49,331 nt of DNA, taken from positions 1 through 49,331 of the forward strand of contig DASYKU010000078.1 in NCBI GenBank assembly GCA_035995165.1, read 5' to 3'. Source of the DNA: Mycobacteriales bacterium (lineage in GTDB: Bacteria; Actinomycetota; Actinomycetes; Mycobacteriales; CADCTP01). The translations under genes were made by a program, and so were the position numbers. This document shows, piece after piece, positions 1 to 6,597 of this stretch (within the stretch, counting starts at the first letter, position 1; each line of letters begins with the position of its first letter). Below the pieces are notes generated by a model. It had not been told where the DNA came from, did no database searches, and was given only the letters and a program-made list of their open reading frames with translations.

Positions 1-1
1 C

Positions 2-492
2 GTGCTGCTGCCGGGAACCTCGTTCCTGGAGAAGGACGGCACGTTCACCAACGCCGAGCGGCGGATCAACCGGGTCCGCCCGGTGATGGCGCCGAAGACC
101 GGCAAGCACGAGTGGCAGATCGTCTGCGAGGTCGCGCAGGCTATGGGCTACCCGATGACGTACGAGCACCCGCGCGAGATCATGGACGAGATCGCGGTGA
201 CCACGCCGACGTTCGCCGGCGTCTCCTTCGACCTGCTGGACAAGGTCGGCTCGGTGCAGTGGCCGTGCAACGCCGCGGCCTGCGGGCCGTGATCGCCGAG
301 CGGATGCCGGTCGGGGTCTGCTACACGACCTTCCACCACCCGGTCACCGGCGCCACCGTGGTCACCACCGAGCACTCGGACTGGGCCACGAACTGCCCCG
401 AGTACAAGGTGACCGCGGTGCAGGTGGAGCTGGTCACCGCGCGGCAGCAGGCGGCTTCGGTACGCGCCGCGGTGCCGGTGGCGGGCGCGTGA
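2..492 (+). pseudogene. Formate dehydrogenase catalytic subunit, 5' truncated and internally deleted
   Basis: The gene runs in from the left edge. The first frame (to about 290) matches the region before the C-terminal domain of molybdopterin formate dehydrogenases (TNAERRINRVRP, KHEWQIVCEVAQAMGYPM, VGSVQWPCN). After WPCN the frame breaks and stops. A second frame then gives the extreme C-terminus (GVCYTTFHHP, DWATNCPEYKVTAVQV). In intact enzymes well over 100 residues of the molybdopterin dinucleotide-binding domain separate these two segments, so an internal deletion plus frameshift is inferred. The enzyme would oxidise formate to CO2 with FdsD-type accessory help; this copy should be dead. 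Family identification is firm; the deletion is read from the order of motifs. Confidence 0.8.
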
Positions 493-866
493 GTCACCCG
501 ACCGTCCCGCCGGCGGTTCGCCTGGCCGGCGACATCGCCGCGCAGTTCCGGGGCGTCCCGGCCGAGGCGGGCGCGGCCGCGGTGGCCGGCCACATCCGGC
601 AGTTCTGGGACCCGCGGCTGCGCCGGCAGCTGCTGGCGGAGGTCGCGGCCGGCACCGAGACCGACCCTCTCGTCGTCGCGGCGGCGGCCTCCTGCGCGCC
701 TGAGAGAGTCGGGTCCCGCCGGCCGCCCCTGACGCCGGCGGCCGCCTCCTGCGCGCCTGAGGGAGTCGCGTCCGCCGTCGGTGTCAGGAGCGGCGGCGGA
801 CGAGGGGGAGGACGATGTCGTCGACGATCTCGAGGACGACCTCGTCCGCGACCGGCCGCAGGGTGA
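489..866 (+). CDS. Formate dehydrogenase delta subunit-like protein (FdsD family) with run-on tail
   Basis: A GTG start overlaps the stop of the broken catalytic gene by the usual GTGA. Residues 1-67 match FdsD-type delta subunits (VRLAGDIAAQFRG, AAAVAGHIRQFWDPRLRRQLL, DPLVVAAAA), which are normally 65-80 residues. Here no stop follows: the frame runs on through a direct repeat (681-777) into low-complexity Arg/Gly sequence and ends inside the 3' end of the convergent tetR gene. The native stop was probably lost when the repeat arose or by a small indel. Since its partner subunit is a pseudogene, this gene is probably a relic too. Confidence 0.6.
   Translation: MSHPTVPPAVRLAGDIAAQFRGVPAEAGAAAVAGHIRQFWDPRLRRQLLAEVAAGTETDPLVVAAAASCAPERVGSRRPPLTPAAASCAPEGVASAVGVRSGGGRGGGRCRRRSRGRPRPRPAAG
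681..777 (+). repeat. Imperfect direct repeat, two ~40-base copies
   Basis: Copies at 681-721 and 738-777 share the core CCTCCTGCGCGCCTGAG followed by GGAGTCG or GAGAGTCG, with a period of about 57 bases. They sit at the lost 3' end of the fdsD-like gene, just before the end of the convergent tetR gene. Confidence 0.7.
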
Positions 867-1371
867 GCATCAGCTCGTTGCGGAGCAGGTCGAAGGCGAG
901 CGTCTTGACCCGCGGGGTGAGGATGACCGGGTCGATCTCACCGCGGGCGACGGCCCGCTCGTAGACGACCTCCACCGTCGTCCGGCCGCCGATGATCTGC
1001 TCGCGCAGCTGGGCCGGCGTGGACCGGGTCTCGTCGAAGAACTCGGCCATCCGCATGCTGAACATCGCCGCGACCTCGGCCCGCTTGACCGACGCCTCGC
1101 GCAGGTAGGCGATCAAGTCCCCGCGCAGGCTGCCGGTGTCCGGTATCGCGACGGGGTTGCGCTCGCCGTAGTGCCGGACGGCGGCGACGGCCAGGTCCCA
1201 CCGGTCCGGCCAGCGCCGGTAGAGCACGGGCGTGCTGGTCCGGGCCCGTTCGGCCACCGCCTCCATCGTGAACCGGCCGAACCCGGCGCTGGTCAGCTCG
1301 TCCCAGGCCGCGGTGAGCAGCGCGTCCTCCAGCGCGGCCCCGCGCCGGCGGGTCGCCGTCCGCTCGCTCAT
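784..1371 (-). CDS. TetR family transcriptional regulator
   Basis: A 195-residue protein with a typical N-terminal TetR helix-turn-helix (residues about 15-60: AALEDALLTAAWDELTSAGF, FTMEAVAERARTSTPVLYRRW), followed by a helical ligand-binding domain. It is divergent from an MFS exporter with an 89-base shared region holding two matching palindromes; one overlaps this gene's own start codon, suggesting autorepression. The likely role is drug- or metabolite-responsive repression of the exporter. The ligand cannot be told from sequence. Confidence 0.88.
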   Translation of the reverse strand: MSERTATRRRGAALEDALLTAAWDELTSAGFGRFTMEAVAERARTSTPVLYRRWPDRWDLAVAAVRHYGERNPVAIPDTGSLRGDLIAYLREASVKRAEVAAMFSMRMAEFFDETRSTPAQLREQIIGGRTTVEVVYERAVARGEIDPVILTPRVKTLAFDLLRNELMLTLRPVADEVVLEIVDDIVLPLVRRRS

Positions 1372-1393
1372 AAGACGTACTTCCGTTTCTTAT
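1370..1393. promoter_or_regulatory. TetR operator 1
   Basis: ATAAGA and TCTTAT arms separated by 12 bases. The core AAGA-N12-TCTT is repeated with identical spacing at operator 2. It covers the tetR start codon. Confidence 0.6.
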
Positions 1394-1422
1394 TGACCTC
1401 GACCGTCCCCCGTTCTTAAGAT
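1393..1422 (+). promoter_or_regulatory. Promoter of the MFS exporter gene
   Basis: TTGACC (1393-1398) and TAAGAT (1417-1422) are spaced by 18 bases. The -10 hexamer lies inside operator 2, so bound repressor would block RNA polymerase. Confidence 0.55.
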
Positions 1423-1439
1423 GCGTACGCACATCTTAA
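1416..1439. promoter_or_regulatory. TetR operator 2
   Basis: TTAAGATG (1416-1423) and CATCTTAA (1432-1439) form perfect 8-base arms around an 8-base centre, giving the same AAGA-N12-TCTT core as operator 1. Confidence 0.65.
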
Positions 1440-1460
1440 ACCTCGGAAGGTGGTGGCGGT

Positions 1461-2873
1461 ATGGCTGGGACGCTGACCGGGGAGGCGCCGCGGGCGGGCG
1501 GCCCGCAGCGGCTGGACCCGGAGTTCGTCACGCTCGCGGCGGTCGTGCTCACCGGCGTCCTCGCGGTCGTGTTCGACACCACGATCGTCAGCGTGGCGCT
1601 GCGGACGCTCGCGGCCGACCTCGACGCGCCGATCGCCACGATCCAGTGGGTCACCACCGGCTACCTGCTCGCGCTCGGCATCGCCGTCCCGCTCACCGGC
1701 TGGCTGCTGGCCCGCTTCGGCGGCAAGCGGGTCTGGCTGGCCGCGCTCGCGCTGTTCCTGGCCGGCTCGGTCGCCGCCAGCCTGGCGCCGACCGCACCCG
1801 CCCTCATCGCCGCGCGAGTCGTGCAGGGCCTTGGCGGCGGCCTGATGCTGCCGGTGATGCAGACCCTGCTGGTCCGGGCGGCCGGCGGGCGCGGGCTGGG
1901 CCGGGCGACCGCGGTGATCGCGCTGCCGGCGCTGCTCGGGCCGGTGCTCGGGCCGATGCTCGGCGGGCTCATCCTCGAGCACGCCTCCTGGCGCTGGATC
2001 TTCTGGGTCAACGTCCCGTTCTGCGTCGCCGGGCTGCTGCTGGCCTGGCGGTTCATGCCCGCCGACGCCGGTGACCGGTCCCGCCGGCTGGATCTCATCG
2101 GCCTGGCGCTGCTCTCGCCCGGCGTCGCCGCGGTCCTCTACGGCCTGTCCCGGGTCGGCGTGACCGGCGGGTTCGGCGCCGCCTCCGTGCTCGTCCCGCT
2201 GGCGGCCGGGATCGCGCTGCTGGTCGCGTTCACGCTCTACGCGCTGCGGGCGCGGCGGCCGCTGCTGGACCTGCGGCTGTTCCGGGTCAGGTCGTTCAGC
2301 GCCTCGACCGGGCTGATGTTCCTGTCCGGTTTCGTCCTCTACGGCGCGCTGCTGCTGATCCCGCTCTACTTCCAGGACGTCCGCGGGCACGACGCGCTGC
2401 GGACCGGGCTGCTGCTGGCCCCGCAGGGGCTGGGCGTGCTGGCCAGCCGGGGACTGGCCGGCTCGCTGACCGACCGGATCGGGGCCCGCTGGATCGTGGT
2501 CGCCGGGCTGCTGGTGACGGCCGCGGGGACGGTCCCGTTCGCGCTGGCCGGCGCCGCCACGAGCGAGTGGGTGCTGGTCGTGGCGCTGGTCGTGCGCGGC
2601 GCCGGGCTCGGGGCGGTGACGCTGCCGATCTTCGCCACCGCGTACGAGGGGGTGGACCGGGCCCGGGTCGCGGACGCGAGCATCCTGACCCGGGCGGCCC
2701 AGCAGGTCGGCGGGTCCTTCGGCGGGGCCGTGCTCGCGGTGGTGCTGGCCGGGCGGCTGGCGGCCCACCCGGGCGCCGGGGCGTACCAGGTGACGTTCTG
2801 GTGGACGATCGGCTTCACGCTGGCCGCGGTCGTGCTCGCGTTCGGCCTGCCGTACCGGCGCCCGGCACCGTGA
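1461..2873 (+). CDS. MFS drug exporter, DHA2/EmrB-QacA type
   Basis: A 470-residue membrane protein. Early segments show DTTIVSVALRTLAADL (TM1 motif of DHA2 exporters), motif A-like GWLLARFGGKRVW between TM2 and TM3, and motif C-like GPVLGPMLGGL in TM5, all marks of proton-driven efflux. The ATG has a GGAAGG ribosome-binding site. Control by the divergent TetR is indicated by the overlapping operator and promoter. The gene stop is also the first base of a dispersed repeat element. Substrate unknown. Confidence 0.9.
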   Translation: MAGTLTGEAPRAGGPQRLDPEFVTLAAVVLTGVLAVVFDTTIVSVALRTLAADLDAPIATIQWVTTGYLLALGIAVPLTGWLLARFGGKRVWLAALALFLAGSVAASLAPTAPALIAARVVQGLGGGLMLPVMQTLLVRAAGGRGLGRATAVIALPALLGPVLGPMLGGLILEHASWRWIFWVNVPFCVAGLLLAWRFMPADAGDRSRRLDLIGLALLSPGVAAVLYGLSRVGVTGGFGAASVLVPLAAGIALLVAFTLYALRARRPLLDLRLFRVRSFSASTGLMFLSGFVLYGALLLIPLYFQDVRGHDALRTGLLLAPQGLGVLASRGLAGSLTDRIGARWIVVAGLLVTAAGTVPFALAGAATSEWVLVVALVVRGAGLGAVTLPIFATAYEGVDRARVADASILTRAAQQVGGSFGGAVLAVVLAGRLAAHPGAGAYQVTFWWTIGFTLAAVVLAFGLPYRRPAP

Positions 2874-3102
2874 GCGGAGGTGCGGCGCGGCGGTGTCTGG
2901 ACCGCAGCGCCCGCGGCGCCCACGGGTGGGGCGCGCAGGGAAGACGCCGCCGGGGGCGCCGGACCGGGAGCGAACCGACGACTCAGTGAGCGGAGGTGCG
3001 GCGCGGCGGTGTCTGGACCGCAGCGCCCGCCAGCGACCCGCGGCGCCCACGGGTGGGGCGCGCAGGGAAGACGCCCCCGGGGCGCCGGACCGGGAGCGAG
3101 CC
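2871..3102 (+). repeat. Post-stop repeat element, tandem copies 1 and 2
   Basis: Two copies of a ~116-base unit begin at 2871 (the TGA of the MFS gene) and 2987. Both start TGAGCGGAGGTGCGGCGCGG, share GGTGTCTGGACCGCAGCGCC, a GCGCCC/GGGCGC hairpin and GGAAGACGCC, and end CGGACCGGGAGCGA. A third, more diverged copy lies at 36148. This fills the whole gap between the MFS and VOC genes. Confidence 0.85.
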
Positions 3103-3152
3103 AATTGGCGCGGTAGGGTCGCTGACCGCCGATCCCGGTGCCGGAGGTGGCC

Positions 3153-3539
3153 GTGTCGCTCGTCCAGATCGCTCAGCATGCCGACGACCTCGGCCGGTCG
3201 GCCGCGTTCTACACCGACCTCCTCGGGGCCGGTCCGACCGCCACGTACGACCCGCCGGGGCTGGTGTTCTTCGACCTCGACGGCGTCCGGCTGCTGCTGG
3301 ACGCCGCCGCGCCGAGCGCGCTGCACTACTACGCGGTCGCCGACATCGACGCGACCGTCGCGCGGCTGCGGGCCGCCGGCGTCCCGGTCGAGTCCGAGCC
3401 GCACGTGATCTTCTCGCACGCGGACCCGACGCTCGGCCCGGCCGGCACCGACGAGTGGCAGGCGTTCGTCCGGGACCCGGCGGGCAACCTGGTCGGGCTG
3501 GTCGAGCTGCGCCCGGTCACCAGTCCGACGGCGGGGTGA
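3153..3539 (+). CDS. VOC (glyoxalase-fold) family protein, single domain
   Basis: About 128 residues forming one glyoxalase/bleomycin-resistance/dioxygenase domain: an N-terminal AQHADDLGRSAAFYTDLLGA half and a C-terminal FVRDPAGNLVGLVEL half, the classical beta-alpha-beta-beta-beta signature. It resembles methylmalonyl-CoA epimerase-like members. I chose GTG 3153 because GGAGG lies 5 bases upstream; GTG 3138 is an alternative. Its 3' end overlaps the convergent VOC gene by 23 bases. The substrate is unknown. Confidence 0.8.
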   Translation: MSLVQIAQHADDLGRSAAFYTDLLGAGPTATYDPPGLVFFDLDGVRLLLDAAAPSALHYYAVADIDATVARLRAAGVPVESEPHVIFSHADPTLGPAGTDEWQAFVRDPAGNLVGLVELRPVTSPTAG

Positions 3540-4350
3540 ACTGGCTCACGACGAACCCGGCCCCCTGCGGGTCGCGGAGCACCGCGGTCCGGGTCCAGGC
3601 GTCGTCGGCGGGCTTGCCGACCACGCTGCCGCCGAGCTTCTCGGCCGCGGCCACGCTCTCGTCCCGGTCGGCGACGGTGAAGGAGACCTGCCAGCGCGCG
3701 GTCCCCTCGGTCGCCGGGGACAGCCAGGCGATCGCGTCGGCGAACCCGGCCGGCGCGTTCGCCTGCCGCGTCCGGATCTCGGGGTCCACTGTGGACTCCA
3801 GGTGGTCGCCGTAGCCGGGCTGCCGCCAGAGCGCGCCCCCGCCCGTCTCGTCGGCGGGGTCGAGCTCCCAGCCGAACAGCGTGCCGTAGAAGGCCTCGGC
3901 CGCGGCCGGGTCGGTGCTGTCGAGGTGGCTGAAGTTCCAGCTGCCGGGGGCGTTGACGAGCTGGGCCCCGAGCCGCCGACGAGGCTGCCAGAGCCGGAAC
4001 ACCGCGCCCTGCGGGTCGGCGCAGGTCGCCCGGCGGCCGCCCGGGCCGGCGTCCTCGGGCTGGTCCACCACCGTGCCGCCCCACTCGGCCGCGCGGGTGG
4101 CGGTCGCGTCCGCGTCCGTCACGGCGACGTACGTGTTCCAGGCCGGCGGGCCCGTACCGGGTCCGATGGCGGCCACGTCCCGGCCCTCCAGGGTGGCGAT
4201 GAGGTAGGTCCCCGGCGCCTCGGGCGGCATCGCGTCGGTGAAGGCCCAGCCGAACAGGCCGCCGTAGAAGGCCTGGGCCGCGTCGGTGTCGGGCTGCTCG
4301 GTGTCGATCCAGCAGGGGACACCGGCGGGATAGGTCCGCTGATCCGTCAT
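3517..4350 (-). CDS. VOC family protein, two glyoxalase domains
   Basis: About 277 residues with two tandem VOC domains (about 5-125 and 135-270). Each starts with an AQAFYGGLFGW- or AEAFYGTLFGW-type helix and ends ADPQGAVFRLW or RDPQGAGFVVSQF, as in actinobacterial glyoxalase-like proteins such as CFP-30B. The start ATG 4350 (MTDQRTYPAG) is preferred over an in-frame ATG 18 bases upstream. It carries one of the four GTCCAC(T/A)GTGGAC palindromes, read here as Ser-Thr-Val-Asp. Function unknown; a metal-dependent small-molecule enzyme is likely. Confidence 0.8.
   Translation of the reverse strand: MTDQRTYPAGVPCWIDTEQPDTDAAQAFYGGLFGWAFTDAMPPEAPGTYLIATLEGRDVAAIGPGTGPPAWNTYVAVTDADATATRAAEWGGTVVDQPEDAGPGGRRATCADPQGAVFRLWQPRRRLGAQLVNAPGSWNFSHLDSTDPAAAEAFYGTLFGWELDPADETGGGALWRQPGYGDHLESTVDPEIRTRQANAPAGFADAIAWLSPATEGTARWQVSFTVADRDESVAAAEKLGGSVVGKPADDAWTRTAVLRDPQGAGFVVSQFTPPSDW
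3784..3796. repeat. GTCCACTGTGGAC palindrome, copy 1
   Basis: Thirteen-base palindrome inside the two-domain VOC gene; on the coding (minus) strand it reads TCC ACA GTG GAC (Ser-Thr-Val-Asp). See the matching copies at 7490, 10518 and 12155. Confidence 0.75.
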
Positions 4351-4393
4351 GCCGGACGGCCTACCCATTCCGGGCGTGCTTGTCGCTCACAAG

Positions 4394-4443
4394 CGTACTG
4401 GAGAGGTCTCCGGTACGGTGGGGAACGTACTGGAGACCTCTCC
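4394..4443. promoter_or_regulatory. Twin operators upstream of the aldo/keto reductase
   Basis: CGTACTGGAGAGGTCTCC (4394-4411) and CGTACTGGAGACCTCTCC (4426-4443) are near-identical direct repeats, each with a GGAGA/TCTCC inverted repeat. They are 32 bases (about three helical turns) apart, 22 bases before the gene start. No regulator gene sits beside them, so the binding protein is unknown. Confidence 0.6.
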
Positions 4444-4464
4444 ACATAGCCCCTGGGAGCCGAC

Positions 4465-5499
4465 GTGCGTTACGTGAAGCTGGGCAGGACCGGTCTGGAC
4501 GTGTCCCCCATCGCGCTGGGCGCGATGACGTACGGGGAGCCGGATCGGGGGCACCCGGTCTGGTCGCTGGGCGAGGCGGAGAGCCGTCCGCTGATCCGCC
4601 AGGCGGTCGAGGCCGGGATCAACTTCTTCGACACCGCGAACATGTACTCGCAGGGTTCCAGCGAGGAGATCCTCGGCCGGGCCCTGGCCGAGTTCGCCGA
4701 CCGCGACGACCTCGTGATCGCGACCAAGGTGCGGCACCCGATGCGTACCGGCCCGAACGGGAAGGGCCTGTCCCGCAAGGCGATCCTGACCGAGATCGAC
4801 CACAGCCTGCGCCGGCTCGGCGTCGATTACGTGGACCTCTACCAGATCCACCGGCTGGACAACGGCACCCCGATCGAGGAGACGCTGCAGGCGCTGGACG
4901 ACGTGGTCCGGGCGGGCAAGGCGCGCTACCTGGGCGCGTCCTCGATGCACGCGTGGGAGTTCAGCAAGGCGCTGCACCTGCAGCGGGAACACGGCTGGGC
5001 CCGGTTCGTCTCGATGCAGGACCACTACAACCTGCTCGCCCGCGAGGAGGAGCGGGAGATGTTGCCGCTGTGCGCGGACGAGGGCGTCGGCACGATCCCG
5101 TGGAGCCCGCTGGCCCGGGGCCGGCTGACCCGGCCCTGGGGCGAGGCGACCGCGCGCTCGGAGACCGACCCGTTCGCCGGGCTGATCTACACATCACCGG
5201 ACAGCGACCGGGCGATCGTCGAGGCCGTCGGGAAGGTCGCCGCGGACCGGGGCGTCACCCGGGCCCAGGTCGCGCTGGCCTGGCTGCGGCACAACCCCGT
5301 CGTGGTCGCGCCGATCGTGGGCGCGTCCCAGGCGTCGCACCTGGCCGACGCGATCGCCTCGCTGGATCTCTCCCTGACCGCGGAGGAGGTTGCGGCGCTG
5401 GAGGCGTCGTACACGCCGAGGTACGACTTCCAGGGCATCTCCGAGGACGCCGAGCTCGCCCGTATCTCCGCCCGGGTCGGGATCCGCCCGGCTCAGTAG
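4465..5499 (+). CDS. Aldo/keto reductase
   Basis: A 344-residue (beta/alpha)8 oxidoreductase. The catalytic tetrad is visible as D56 and Y61 (NFFDTANMYS), K88 (IATKV) and H129 (LYQIHRLD). The C-terminal NADPH-binding stretch (PIVGASQASHLADAI) is intact. The length fits the YhdN/YajO-like (AKR11/12) branch. It likely reduces aldehydes or ketones with NADPH. A GGGAG ribosome-binding site precedes the GTG. Twin palindromic operators just upstream point to inducible control. Confidence 0.9.
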   Translation: MRYVKLGRTGLDVSPIALGAMTYGEPDRGHPVWSLGEAESRPLIRQAVEAGINFFDTANMYSQGSSEEILGRALAEFADRDDLVIATKVRHPMRTGPNGKGLSRKAILTEIDHSLRRLGVDYVDLYQIHRLDNGTPIEETLQALDDVVRAGKARYLGASSMHAWEFSKALHLQREHGWARFVSMQDHYNLLAREEEREMLPLCADEGVGTIPWSPLARGRLTRPWGEATARSETDPFAGLIYTSPDSDRAIVEAVGKVAADRGVTRAQVALAWLRHNPVVVAPIVGASQASHLADAIASLDLSLTAEEVAALEASYTPRYDFQGISEDAELARISARVGIRPAQ

Positions 5500-6105
5500 T
5501 GCTGCCGCAGGCGTGGTGGCACCGGCGTACCGGGGTCGCTGCGGGAGGCGGCCGCCCTTCGGGGCGGGCTCTACTTCGCCGCCGCCGGCGGGCTGCTGGC
5601 GGCGGTCCGGTCCGGTGGGACCGCGTTCGAGCACGTGTACGGACAGCGGTTCTTCGCCCACCCCGACGCCGACCCGACGAGGTGTTCGCGCCTCGATGTC
5701 GGACCGGGCCGAGTACGAGGCCCGGTCGGTGGTGGCCGCGTACGACATCGGTGGTCTGGCCGAGCTGGTCGACGTCGGGGGCGGCCGGACGGCATCGCCT
5801 CGCGGCACGCGGTCAGGATCCGGACCGACTCCGCGTCGCTCCGGTCGTGCAGGCTCCGGCACAGGACGTACGCGTCGCCGGGCGGGACCGCGGTGAAGAA
5901 GTCGCCCGTCTCCGCGGTCGGCCCGGCCGGCCGCGTCGAAGCGGGCGCGGGCCTGCGCGATCGCGGCCGACCGGTCCAGGAGGGTGCTTCTCACCGCGGG
6001 GTTCGCCCGCAGGATCGCGGTGAGCAGCACGCCGCCGGCCTGACGGTCACCCGGGTCCTCCACACCCCGTCACCCACCGGCCTCGGCATCGTCGAAGCGC
6101 GGTGA
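5500..6105 (+). pseudogene. SAM-dependent O-methyltransferase pseudogene with inverted middle
   Basis: Read on the plus strand, about 5520-5779 gives the N-terminal half of an acetylserotonin-type O-methyltransferase (GGTAFEHVYGQRFFAHPDAD, then after a frameshift SVVAAYDIGGLAELVDVGGG, the SAM motif I). Directly after GGG the sequence makes sense only on the minus strand: from about 6037 down to 5780 it reads GGVLLTAILRANPAVRSTLL, AIAQARARFDAAG and, in another frame, TACREAMPSG, the segment that normally follows motif I. Plus-strand sense then resumes with AGLTVTRVLHTPSPTGLGI and a stop at 6105, a normal C-terminus. About 50 residues before that end are missing. Confidence 0.75.
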
Positions 6106-6112
6106 CCAGGTC

Positions 6113-6123
6113 TTCAGTCTGAA
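6113..6123. promoter_or_regulatory. Palindrome upstream of marR
   Basis: TTCAGTCTGAA, a perfect odd-centred palindrome just before the marR promoter; a candidate autoregulatory site. Confidence 0.4.
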
Positions 6124-6124
6124 C

Positions 6125-6153
6125 TGGACAGCCCCAACTGTTCAATCTAGGCT
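6125..6153 (+). promoter_or_regulatory. Promoter of a leaderless marR transcript
   Basis: TGGACA (6125-6130) and TAGGCT (6148-6153) are spaced by 17 bases. The expected transcription start, about 7 bases on, coincides with the ATG at 6160, and there is no ribosome-binding site, so the mRNA is probably leaderless. Confidence 0.55.
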
Positions 6154-6159
6154 GATCGT

Positions 6160-6597
6160 ATGGCGGAGATCTCTGAGGGGGCGGTGCGGGTCGCGGGGGA
6201 CCTGCGGGTGCTGGTGGGGCGGTTGCGGCGGCGGTTGCGGGAGGTCGCCGACGTCGGCGACCTGAGCCCGTCGCAGGTCTCCGTGCTCAGCCGGCTGGAG
6301 AAGGGCGGCGGCGCGTCGGCCAGTGACCTGGCCGCGCTGGAGCGGGTCCGGCCGCAGTCGATGGCGGCCACGCTGGCCGTGCTCGACCAGCACGGGTTGA
6401 TCCGCCGCGACGCCGACCCCGGGGACGGCCGCCGGCAGCTGGTCTCGCTCACGGTCGCCGGCCGGGAACGGGTCGAGGGCACCCGCGCCGCCCGGGAGGA
6501 GTGGCTGGCCCGGGCCCTGCAGGACCGCTACACCGACGCCGAGCGGCGCATCCTGGTCGACGCGCTGGCGCTGCTCGACCGCCTGACCCAGCCGTGA
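6160..6597 (+). CDS. MarR family transcriptional regulator
   Basis: A 145-residue winged-helix regulator: LSPSQVSVLSRLEKG, ASDLAALERVRPQSMAATLA (recognition helix region), then the wing DADPGDGRRQLVSLTVAGRE with the DxRxxxv-type motif. It forms a translationally coupled pair with the MFS gene (GTGA overlap at 6594) and is likely its repressor. The ATG start lacks a Shine-Dalgarno sequence, consistent with a leaderless transcript. Confidence 0.88.
   Translation: MAEISEGAVRVAGDLRVLVGRLRRRLREVADVGDLSPSQVSVLSRLEKGGGASASDLAALERVRPQSMAATLAVLDQHGLIRRDADPGDGRRQLVSLTVAGRERVEGTRAAREEWLARALQDRYTDAERRILVDALALLDRLTQP

Noticed and set aside
16-26. GAAC-GTTC-like SOS half-sites in the formate dehydrogenase remnant
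   Set aside because: The spacer is 3 instead of 4 bases and the site is inside a coding remnant.
1416-3419. Long open frame on the minus strand opposite the MFS gene
   Set aside because: Arg/Gly/Pro/Gln-rich shadow translation typical of high-GC antisense frames; the plus-strand MFS and VOC genes explain the region.
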